Below are positions 7,342 to 15,411 of a DNA stretch of 32,047 nt, piece by piece. The stretch spans positions 1-32,047 of the forward strand of contig JADLBP010000188.1 in assembly GCA_020847695.1 (NCBI GenBank). Reading direction: 5' to 3'. Position numbers and translations under genes: made by a program. Below the pieces are notes generated by a model that was not told the DNA's origin, did not search any database, and was given only the letters and a program-made list of their open reading frames with translations. The stretch is from Planctomycetota bacterium (GTDB taxonomy: Bacteria > Planctomycetota > UBA1135 > GCA-002686595). Each line of letters begins with the position of its first letter. The first letter of the stretch is position 1.

Positions 7342-9704
7342 TCGCGTTGCTGCAAGAAGCCGTCGACACCGGCCTGCGCGAGAGTTTCAAGCTCGCCGAC
7401 GTGCCCGCCGCGTGGATCGTCGTCCTGGTGCTCGCACCGCTCGCGTTCCTGGTCTGCGTGCTCGGCTATCGCGGCGAGTCGATCTCGCTCGGCGCCAAGA
7501 TCCTGCTCGGGTCGCTGCGCTTCCTCGCGCTCGCGTTCCTGTGCCTGGTGATCTTCCGTCCGGTCCGCGTCGAGCGCCGCGAAGAGGTGCAGAAGGCGGA
7601 GGTCGTCGTCCTGGTCGACGACTCGGCGAGCATGCTGCGCAAGGACTCGTACGCCGCGAGCGACGCATTGCGGCGCGCGGCGACCGGCTACGCGAAGACC
7701 GAGGGCGAACCGACTCGCGCGGACGTCGCGGGCGGGCTCGTGCGCGACGAGCTCGTGCGCGAGCTCAACACCAAGGGCTACGTGCCGCGCGTCTACACGT
7801 TCGCCGACACCGTGGCGGCGCAGGGCGAGCAGTGGACCGCGACCGCGCACGGCGCGTCGACGCGGATCGGCGACGCGTTGTCGCAGGTGCTCGCCGCGTA
7901 TCGCGGCCACCACCTGACCGACGTCGTGATCGTCTCCGACGGACGTCAGACGTCGGGCTCACCGGCGCTCGACGCGGCGCGCGCCGCGCAAGGCGCGGGC
8001 GTTCAGGTGCACGCGATCACGGTCGGCGACACCCGCGCCGAGAAGAACGTCAAGGTCGAGCTCGTCGAGGTCCCCTCGGCCGCGTTCGAAGGCGACGAGA
8101 TCGCCGCGGTGGTCCGCGTCGTCGCGCGCGGACTGGGCGCGGGCGCGCGAGGCCACGTCACGCTCGAGGAGATCACCGGCGACGAGGGCCGGCGCGTGGT
8201 CGCCGAGGACGACGCCGAGCTCGGCGAGGGCGGCGCGCGCCGCACGCTGATCGCTCGTCCGGGCCCTGCTGATCCGCGCACGCAGGACCGCCGCTTCCGC
8301 GTCTCGATCCCGCCCGAGGAAGGCGAGACGCTGGTCGACGACAACGCGCTCGAGTTCAGCGTCCACATCACGCCGGAGAAGATCCGCGTGCTCTACGTCG
8401 ACGGCTATCCGCGCTACGAGTGGCGCTACTTGAAGGAGATCCTGCGGCGCGCGGACCAGAACATCGTGATGCAGACGGTGCTGCTGTCCGGCGACGCGGG
8501 TTGGGTGCAGCCGAGCACCAAGGGCGTCGGCTCGCTCAGCGAGGTCCCGACCGATCGCAAGACGCTGCTCGAGCAGTACGACGTGATCCTGCTCGGCGAC
8601 TTCTCCCCCTTCGCGGTCTCGCCGGACCCTCAGCGCTGCGACGAATTCCTGCGCACGCTGCGCGAGTTCGTCGAGCGCGGCGGCGGCCTCGGCTTCCTCG
8701 GCGGCGAGTACGACAACCCGCGCGCGTTCCTCAACACGCCGCTCGAGGACGTCCTCCCGGTGACGATCGAAGCCGCGGAGCTCTCGGGCTTCCAGGGCGA
8801 CTCGACGCTCGAGTTCCGGCCGGTGCTCGAGGACCCGATGAACCCGCACGAGATCGTGCGCCTGCTGCCCGACACGGAGGCGAACCGCAAGCTCTGGGAG
8901 GAAAGCGGCGGTCTCGACGGACAGTACTGGTACCGACCAGTGACGCGCGCGAAGCCCGGAGCGCAGGTGCTGCTGCGTCACCCGCGCGACGGCGCGCGCG
9001 GCGAGCGCTATCCGCTGCTCGTCGCGGGCTACTTCCCCGCCGGGCGCGTGCTCTTCTCCGGCATGGACTCGACGTGGCGCTGGCGGCTCTTCCACGTCGG
9101 CGAGCACGAGAAGTTCTGGCGCAATGCGATCCGTTGGCTGTCGCTCGGTCGGTTGAAGAGCGGAGATCGACGCTATCGACTCGAGGTCGCGCGCTCGACG
9201 TACGACCTCGGCGAGCGCGTCGGCATCGAAGCGCGGGTGCTCGACGAGGACTACCGGCCGAGCACCGAGGCGAACCAGAAGATCCGCGTCGGCGATCCCG
9301 AGGGCCGGGTCAGCGATCTCGAGCTCGGCGCGGTGCTCGGCAAGCCCGGCACGTACCGCGCGAGCTACGACGCCGAGCGCCTCGGGCTCTATCGGATCTG
9401 GTTCGAGCGCGATTCCACGCGCATCGCGTCGTCGGAGTTCGAGGTGTCGTTGCCGTCGCTCGAGAACCAGGACCCGACGCCCGATCCGGCGCTGCTCGCC
9501 GAGCTCGCGGCCGCCAGCGGGGGCAAGCACGTCGATCTCGCGCACGTCTCCGAGCTCTTGGCGGACTTCCGTGGAGGCGAGGAGCGCCGCGAGCCGATCT
9601 CCGCCCGATTGGACGACGTCTGGGATCGTTGGAGCACGTTGCTCGCCGCGCTGGTCGTGTTCACCTTGGAATGGGTGCTGCGCAAGCGCTTCGACCTGGT
9701 CTAG
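7338..9704 (+). CDS. Membrane vWA protein with glutamine-amidotransferase-like domain
   Basis: This 788-residue protein has two N-terminal membrane helices (about 24-45 and 52-76). A vWA domain follows, with VVLVDDSASM (MIDAS-type DxSxS) and VVIVSDGRQTSG. From about 348 to 560 there is a domain that begins IRVLYVDGYPRYEWRYLK and includes YDVILLGDFSPF and RGGGLGFLGGEYDN. This matches the amidotransferase-like (GATase1-like) fold common in bacterial Bat-type membrane proteins, and no catalytic Cys is seen at the expected turn. The end (about 765-788) is a final membrane helix. It is co-linear with the BatA-like gene and shares its architecture, so the two may form a heteromeric membrane complex. 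The ATG at 7338 overlaps the previous stop and has GAGGAG 9 bases upstream. Much longer upstream reading in this frame is antisense-like noise within the BatA gene. Confidence 0.88.
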   Translation: MIALLQEAVDTGLRESFKLADVPAAWIVVLVLAPLAFLVCVLGYRGESISLGAKILLGSLRFLALAFLCLVIFRPVRVERREEVQKAEVVVLVDDSASMLRKDSYAASDALRRAATGYAKTEGEPTRADVAGGLVRDELVRELNTKGYVPRVYTFADTVAAQGEQWTATAHGASTRIGDALSQVLAAYRGHHLTDVVIVSDGRQTSGSPALDAARAAQGAGVQVHAITVGDTRAEKNVKVELVEVPSAAFEGDEIAAVVRVVARGLGAGARGHVTLEEITGDEGRRVVAEDDAELGEGGARRTLIARPGPADPRTQDRRFRVSIPPEEGETLVDDNALEFSVHITPEKIRVLYVDGYPRYEWRYLKEILRRADQNIVMQTVLLSGDAGWVQPSTKGVGSLSEVPTDRKTLLEQYDVILLGDFSPFAVSPDPQRCDEFLRTLREFVERGGGLGFLGGEYDNPRAFLNTPLEDVLPVTIEAAELSGFQGDSTLEFRPVLEDPMNPHEIVRLLPDTEANRKLWEESGGLDGQYWYRPVTRAKPGAQVLLRHPRDGARGERYPLLVAGYFPAGRVLFSGMDSTWRWRLFHVGEHEKFWRNAIRWLSLGRLKSGDRRYRLEVARSTYDLGERVGIEARVLDEDYRPSTEANQKIRVGDPEGRVSDLELGAVLGKPGTYRASYDAERLGLYRIWFERDSTRIASSEFEVSLPSLENQDPTPDPALLAELAAASGGKHVDLAHVSELLADFRGGEERREPISARLDDVWDRWSTLLAALVVFTLEWVLRKRFDLV

Positions 9705-9715
9705 GAAGGCACCCG

Positions 9716-12700
9716 ATGCGATTCGTGCGCTGGCTCACCTTTGCCCTCGCGAGCTTCGGCTCGCTGGCCGGTGCGTCGCCACAGTCGGGTGACGAGCGCG
9801 ACGTCAAGAGCTTCTCGCTGCCGGCCACGCAATCGGCGCGCGCTCTCTTCGATCGTTCGGTCGGCCACGTCGACGCGCAACGCTGGAGCGACGCGATCTC
9901 CGGGCTGCAGGAGCTGCTCGAGCTGCACCGCGGCGCGGTGCTCGGCGCCGAGAGACGCGACTCGCTCGGCCGCCGTTCGCAACAGGACGTGCACGCCGGC
10001 GTGACCCGACGGGTGCTCGCGTTGCTCTCCTCGCTGCCGCCCGAAGCCCGCAAGACGTACCGCGAGCGCTTCGGCGCGAGCGCGGCGGCGGAGCTCGAAC
10101 GCGCGAGGCGCGCGGGCGACGCGCAAGGCCTGATCGAGCTCGCGCGCCGCTGGCCGATCACCGTCGCCGCGGAGCACGCGTGGCTCGCGCTCGGCGACCT
10201 CGAGTTCGAGCGCGGCAACGGCGAGTCCGGCCGGCTCGCGTGGCTGCGCGCCGAAGCGCTCGCGAAGGAGCTCGGCGACGAGCTGCCGCTCGGTGCGTTG
10301 CGCATCGCGCTGCTCGATCCGTCGGCCGATTCCTCCGCGGCCGCGCCCCGCGCGCTGCCCGAGCCCGCGTCCGGTTCGCTGCGCCTCGACGACGGCGCGC
10401 AGCCGAGCGGCCCGCTGCCCGGCCCCGACTGCCACGTCTGGCGACGCAAGCTCAGCGAGGACGATCCGACGGTCTCGACGTCGCTGCGTTGGACGCAGGC
10501 CGCGCCGGTGATGACGCCGGTGCTGGTCGGCGATCGCCTGTTGGTCGCGACGCCGCTGCGGCTGATCGCCTACAACGCGTACTCCGGCCACCGCGAGTGG
10601 CGCTCGGAGGAGCTCGCCAGCTGGAAGGACGTCGATGCCGGCCGCGTGCGCGTCGCCGACACCGAGCGCGTGCTCCAGCGCGGCGAGTTCTTCCAAGGCG
10701 TCAACGGCCAGGCGTTGATGCTCGCGCCGACCGCGTGGGGCAACGTCGCGGTCGCCGCGCTCCAGATCCCCTACTCCAACCTCGGCAACTGGAAGTACCA
10801 GAACATCCAGGTGACCACGGTCACGCCCGAGCGGCGGCTCTTCGCGTACGACCTGACCACCGGCGAGCCGTTGTGGAGCCACCTTCCGCCGCCGCTCTGG
10901 GACGGCGAGTCGGGTGCGTTCGCGGAGCGCATGCGCGTCGCCGGGCCGCCGGTCGCGTGGCAGGGCCGCGTGTACGCGCCGTTCTATCGGATGCAGGGGC
11001 GCGTCGAGTTCCACGTCGGCTGTTTCGATCTCTACAGCGGCAAGCTCCTCTGGTCGACCGCGCTGATCTCGGGTCAGGTCGAGCTCAACATGTTCGGGCG
11101 GCAGAACCGCGAGCTCGCCACCCCGCCGGTGTTGATCCACCAAGATCGCGTGATCGCGCAGACGCAGCTCGGCACGCTCGCGGCGCTCGACGCGTTCACC
11201 GGCGACATCGCGTGGGAGACGCTGTACGACCAACTGCCGCTACCGCCGGCTCAGGGGTACTCCTCGGGCGAGCGCGACGAGTTCTGGCTGCCGTCGCCGG
11301 CGGTGGTCGCCGATGGAGTGGTCGTCGCGACGCCGCTCGATTGCGCGGACCTGATCGGCATCGACCTGGAACACGGCACGTTGCTCTGGAGCAAGCCGCA
11401 CTCGCGCATGTCGACGCGCAACCTCGCGAAGCTCGCGCTGCTCGGCGCGGACGAGCGCTCGGTCGTGCTCGGCTCGGCCGCGCAGGTGATCCAGATCGCC
11501 GCGAACGCCGGTCTCGCGACGCCGCAGGGACCGACCGAGCTCAGCGGCAGTGATCGCGCGCTCGGCGAGGCCTTCCTCGGGCCCGAGAACCAACCGCGGC
11601 CGCTGCTCGTCGGCGACCGCGTCGTCGTGCCGAGCTCGAGCAAACGCTGGGTCTTGCCGCGCGCGAACCTGCGCACGCCGGACACGCAGCTCTCCGCCGC
11701 CTGGCCATCGGATGCGCCGCCGGGCAACCTCGCGTCGGGGCCCGGGGTGCTCTACTCGCTTTCGTCGAACGCCGGCGGCAGCACGCTGATCGGTCTGTGC
11801 GACTGGAACAGCCTCGAGGAGCGACTGCAGCGCGACTTCGACCGTTCGCCGAACGACCTCGACATGGCGTGCGCGTGGGCGGACTTCCTCGCGAGCCGCG
11901 CGGAGCTCGAGCAACGCGACGGACGCACCGCCAAGGCACTCTCGTACTTCGCGCGCCTGCGCGCGGCGCTCGAGCCGCTGCTCGATGCCGAGGCGCCGAC
12001 CGCACGGCCGCAGGTCGCGATGCGTCTGCACGCCGCGCTGCTCGGCGAAGCGCGAGCGCTGACGGATCTCGCCGACGTGCGCGGCGCGGTCGAGCGGCTC
12101 GAACGCTCGCGCTCGCTCGCGCTCGGCGCCGAGGAGCAACGCGACACGCTCTGGGCGCTCGCGCGGCTCGCGGCCCAGCGAGACCGAGTGCGCTATCGCG
12201 CGCTGCTCGGCGAGCTCGATCGGGTTGCGGCCGACCTCGAGCTCCCCGCCGACGATTTCGGCGTGTCGGGCTCCGACGGGCAACGCGACGGCGCGGCGAA
12301 GCCGGCGGACGACGATCCGGCCGCACGGCGCGGCTTCGGCGGGCGGATCCCGGTCGGTCTCTGGGTGCAGATCGAGCTCGCGGCGCTCGCGCGCACCGAA
12401 GGTTCGATCGGCGGCGAGCTCGAGGCGCTGCACAGCCTGCTCGAGCGCTACGGCGACGTGCTCGTCGTCGAGGGAGAACGCGCCTCCGAACGAATCGGAA
12501 CGCTGATCGGCATCAACCCGCCCAGCGAGTACGCGCCGTTCGAGGCGCGCGCGCGCGAGTTGCTCGACGAAGCGAGCGCGAGCGGCGACCTCGAGCTCCT
12601 GACGCGCATCCGCGAGCTCTACCCCCACTCGCGCGCCGCGACGGCCGCCGTGGAAGCAGCGCTCGCGATCGCGCGGTCGCAGGAGCGGCTCGACCTCTTC

Positions 12701-14275
12701 GCGGCGGAGCTCGCGGGCTCGCTCGCCGCGCACTGGTCGTTCTCCCGCGCGAATACCGCGGAGCTCGTGCGACTCGCCGACTTCGCGTCGCTCGCGCTCC
12801 AAGTCGGTGAACGCGAGCTCGCGACCGCCGTCTTCGGCCGCCTGGCGACGATCGTGCCCGATCTGCGCGTCGAGCGCGCTCCCGGCGAGCCCAGCGCCGC
12901 GTCCGAGATCGCGAAGGGCCTGCTCGGAGAGCCGCCGATCGCCGCCGCGGAACAAGTGACGTTCGACGACACGCTGCGACCGCGCGGCGCGCGTTCGAAC
13001 GGCGCATGGGACCTGCTCGGCTACCTGCCGCTCGCTCCCGGGTCGGCGCCGGACGCGACGCGCCACCTGGTGACTTCGACCCGCGGCTGGATCGAGGTCT
13101 GGCGCGGCGGCGCGAGCCCCGAACGCGTCGTCCGCCAACGCGTCGACGAACAGACCGACCCCGAGATCAAGCCGAATCGCGTCGTGCTCGGCGCGGACCG
13201 CGTCGTGATCGGGCTCGCGGACGAGATCGTCGCGCTCGACGTCACCGAACCGTCGAGCGCGTGGCGCGTCAGCCGCGGCGGACAATCGCTCGAAGCGCTG
13301 ATCGGCGGCGACGGCGTCGTGGTCGCGGCGTTCGTCGACCGCGCTCGCCGCGTGACGTTGGCCGCGTTCTCGATCGAGCTCGGCGCCGAGCTCTGGCAGC
13401 GCGAAGTCGGGCTCGACGTGTCGCTGCCGCCGCTGCTCGGCGACGGACGGGTCGTGTTGCTGCCGCGCGGACGTGGGTTGCGCTCGGCGCAGGTGCTCGA
13501 CCTGTTCACGGGCTCGCAGTCGGCGAGCTTCGAGCTCGACGCCGACGCGTGGGAGAACGACGGCCGCGCCGCGTGGATCGAGCGCGGCAAGGTGATCCTG
13601 CCCGCTTTCCGCCGCAACGCGCGCTCGACCAGCGAGATGCTGCGGGCGTTCGACCTGGAGAGCGGAGCGAAGAGCTGGAGCGTGCCCTCGGAAGCCGGGC
13701 GCGAGCTCGAGACCGTGCTGCGCGCCGGCGGACGGACGTACCTCGTGCTCGCGGCCGAAGCGATCGGCGGGCGCGTGCAGAACGGAGCGATCCTGGAGCT
13801 CGACACGTCGCTCGGCGCCTTGCGCGCGCTCCAGAACGCCAAGCTCGTCCCCGGCGATCTCCTGGTCGGCGTGCCGCGCCTCGCGGTGGTCGAGCTCGAC
13901 ACGCCGTTCGTGTTCGTCCGCACCGAGGCGACCGGTGTGCGCGAGACGATGCTGCGCGCGATCCACCTCCCCTACGGCGAGCGCTGGGCCACGCGCCTCT
14001 CGGTGCCGGTCGACGCCCTCTACAATGGAGCGATGCCGCGCCCGGTGGTCTCGCAGTCGACGGTCGCGCTCGTCTACGGCGAATGGACGCGCAACCGCGA
14101 CGGCGAGCGCGATCGGCGGACGTCGCTCGCGCTGTTCGATCGCGCGAGCGGGCAACGTCGCGACCTGCGCACGCTCGATCCGTCGCTCGGCGGCTCGGAG
14201 TACCTCGAGCTGCTCGGTCTGGGCTCGGCCCTCTTCGTCGCGGGCAGCGGCGGAATGGATGTGCTCTCCAAATGA
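9716..14275 (+). CDS. Very large secreted TPR/PQQ-propeller protein with two propellers
   Basis: This 1519-residue protein starts with a signal peptide (residues 1-20, ending LAGA-S). Residues about 30-220 form a TPR-like helical block, with YRERFGASAAAELERAR and LGDLEFERGN. A first beta-propeller spans about 245-690, with blades such as LIAYNAYSGHREWRSEEL and AYDLTTGEPLWSHLPPP. A second helical region at about 695-1080 resembles TPRs. A second propeller runs from about 1100 to the end, for example AFDLESGAKSWSVPSE. The order helix-propeller-helix-propeller suggests a large extracytoplasmic scaffold. Catalysis is not indicated. AGGAAGG lies 6 bases before the ATG at 9716 and overlaps the TAG of the previous gene. 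The frame is open further upstream, but that stretch lies inside the preceding vWA gene and lacks a signal peptide. The TGA overlaps the next ATG. Confidence 0.85.
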   Translation: MRFVRWLTFALASFGSLAGASPQSGDERDVKSFSLPATQSARALFDRSVGHVDAQRWSDAISGLQELLELHRGAVLGAERRDSLGRRSQQDVHAGVTRRVLALLSSLPPEARKTYRERFGASAAAELERARRAGDAQGLIELARRWPITVAAEHAWLALGDLEFERGNGESGRLAWLRAEALAKELGDELPLGALRIALLDPSADSSAAAPRALPEPASGSLRLDDGAQPSGPLPGPDCHVWRRKLSEDDPTVSTSLRWTQAAPVMTPVLVGDRLLVATPLRLIAYNAYSGHREWRSEELASWKDVDAGRVRVADTERVLQRGEFFQGVNGQALMLAPTAWGNVAVAALQIPYSNLGNWKYQNIQVTTVTPERRLFAYDLTTGEPLWSHLPPPLWDGESGAFAERMRVAGPPVAWQGRVYAPFYRMQGRVEFHVGCFDLYSGKLLWSTALISGQVELNMFGRQNRELATPPVLIHQDRVIAQTQLGTLAALDAFTGDIAWETLYDQLPLPPAQGYSSGERDEFWLPSPAVVADGVVVATPLDCADLIGIDLEHGTLLWSKPHSRMSTRNLAKLALLGADERSVVLGSAAQVIQIAANAGLATPQGPTELSGSDRALGEAFLGPENQPRPLLVGDRVVVPSSSKRWVLPRANLRTPDTQLSAAWPSDAPPGNLASGPGVLYSLSSNAGGSTLIGLCDWNSLEERLQRDFDRSPNDLDMACAWADFLASRAELEQRDGRTAKALSYFARLRAALEPLLDAEAPTARPQVAMRLHAALLGEARALTDLADVRGAVERLERSRSLALGAEEQRDTLWALARLAAQRDRVRYRALLGELDRVAADLELPADDFGVSGSDGQRDGAAKPADDDPAARRGFGGRIPVGLWVQIELAALARTEGSIGGELEALHSLLERYGDVLVVEGERASERIGTLIGINPPSEYAPFEARARELLDEASASGDLELLTRIRELYPHSRAATAAVEAALAIARSQERLDLFAAELAGSLAAHWSFSRANTAELVRLADFASLALQVGERELATAVFGRLATIVPDLRVERAPGEPSAASEIAKGLLGEPPIAAAEQVTFDDTLRPRGARSNGAWDLLGYLPLAPGSAPDATRHLVTSTRGWIEVWRGGASPERVVRQRVDEQTDPEIKPNRVVLGADRVVIGLADEIVALDVTEPSSAWRVSRGGQSLEALIGGDGVVVAAFVDRARRVTLAAFSIELGAELWQREVGLDVSLPPLLGDGRVVLLPRGRGLRSAQVLDLFTGSQSASFELDADAWENDGRAAWIERGKVILPAFRRNARSTSEMLRAFDLESGAKSWSVPSEAGRELETVLRAGGRTYLVLAAEAIGGRVQNGAILELDTSLGALRALQNAKLVPGDLLVGVPRLAVVELDTPFVFVRTEATGVRETMLRAIHLPYGERWATRLSVPVDALYNGAMPRPVVSQSTVALVYGEWTRNRDGERDRRTSLALFDRASGQRRDLRTLDPSLGGSEYLELLGLGSALFVAGSGGMDVLSK

Positions 14276-15408
14276 AGTCCTTCGCTTGGCTCTTCGCGGC
14301 GCTGACGTGTCTCGCCCTCGCGGCGCCCGCGCGCGCGCAACTCACGCTCGCCGGCGACGTAGACCCGGTCGCGATCACCGAGGAACAGATGAAGGCGGTC
14401 GAGCGCGGGCTCGCCTGGCTCGCCGCGCAGCAGAACGACGACGGCAGTTGGAGCGGCGACGTCGGCTTCAAGCTCAACCAGGGCTATCAAGCGACCGCGG
14501 TCGACAAGCCGCACGTCGGCGTGACGTCGCTCGCCGGCATGGCGTTCCTCGCCGGCGGACACCTACCGGGACGCGGACGCTACGGAGCGACGGTCGAGAA
14601 GGCGCTCGCGTTCGTGCTCGGCTGCGTGCAGAACGACGGTTACATCACGCGCGGCGGCACGCGGATGTACAGCCACGCGATGTCGGCGCTCTTCCTGGCC
14701 GAGATCTACGGGATGACGCACAAGACCGAGGTGCGCGACAAGCTCCAGAAGGCGGTCGACTTCATCGTCGCGTCGCAGAACGCCGAAGGCGCGTGGCGTT
14801 ACGAGCCGTACGCCGCGGAGAGCGACATGTCGATCGTCGTGTGCCAGGTCGTCGCGCTGCGCGCCGCACGCAACATCGGCATCCGCGTGCCGAAGTCCGT
14901 CGTCGATCGCGCGGCGCGCTACGTCGTCGACTCGGCGGTGACCGAGGACAGCCTGACGCGCTCGTACTTCGGCCCGACCGCGAACTACCGCGACGAGATC
15001 GGCTCGTTCCACTACCAGAAGCAGGATGGCTCGCGCTCGTCGTTCCCGCTGACCGCGGCCGGAGTCACGGCGCTGCACGGGCTCGGCATCTACTCCGACG
15101 ACGCGATCGACTCCGGCGTCGGCTTCCTGCGGCGCAACCTGCACGAGTTCAACCGCCTGAACGGGTACAACCGCCGCGGCCACTACTTCTTCTGGTACGG
15201 CCACTACTACGGCGTGCAAGCGATGTACACCGCCGGCGGAGAGGTGTGGGAGTCGTACTTCAGCGTCGTGCGCGACGAGATCCTGCGCATGCAGGAGCCG
15301 AGCGGCGCGTTCCCGAACGACACCGGTCCGGGCCGCGCGTTCGGCACCGCGATGGGCGTCCTGATCCTCGAGATCCCGTTCCGCTTCCTGCCGATCTTCC
15401 AACGCTGA
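14272..15408 (+). CDS. Secreted prenyltransferase/squalene-oxidase-repeat (alpha/alpha-toroid) protein
   Basis: This 378-residue protein has a clear signal peptide (residues 1-22, cleavage after APARA). The mature part carries QW-type repeats of the squalene-cyclase superfamily, such as QQNDDGSW (53-60) and SQNAEGAWRYEPY (168-180), each followed by helices that build an alpha/alpha toroid. The DxDD catalytic motif of squalene-hopene cyclases is not seen; the comparable place after WRYEPY reads ESDMS. A cyclase role is therefore doubtful, and a ligand- or protein-binding toroid seems likelier. It is clearly related to the gene at 21425-22552: both share W-x-YEP, an ALR-x-A-x-N-x-G segment and an ending of LP-x-FQR. 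Its ATG overlaps the previous stop (ATGA). Confidence 0.88.
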   Translation: MKSFAWLFAALTCLALAAPARAQLTLAGDVDPVAITEEQMKAVERGLAWLAAQQNDDGSWSGDVGFKLNQGYQATAVDKPHVGVTSLAGMAFLAGGHLPGRGRYGATVEKALAFVLGCVQNDGYITRGGTRMYSHAMSALFLAEIYGMTHKTEVRDKLQKAVDFIVASQNAEGAWRYEPYAAESDMSIVVCQVVALRAARNIGIRVPKSVVDRAARYVVDSAVTEDSLTRSYFGPTANYRDEIGSFHYQKQDGSRSSFPLTAAGVTALHGLGIYSDDAIDSGVGFLRRNLHEFNRLNGYNRRGHYFFWYGHYYGVQAMYTAGGEVWESYFSVVRDEILRMQEPSGAFPNDTGPGRAFGTAMGVLILEIPFRFLPIFQR

Positions 15409-15411
15409 TCC

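Noticed and set aside
8420..9715. Upstream extension of the 1519-residue propeller protein
   Set aside because: The stretch overlaps the vWA/amidotransferase-like gene in another frame and is Arg-rich. The ATG at 9716 has a Shine-Dalgarno and a signal peptide.
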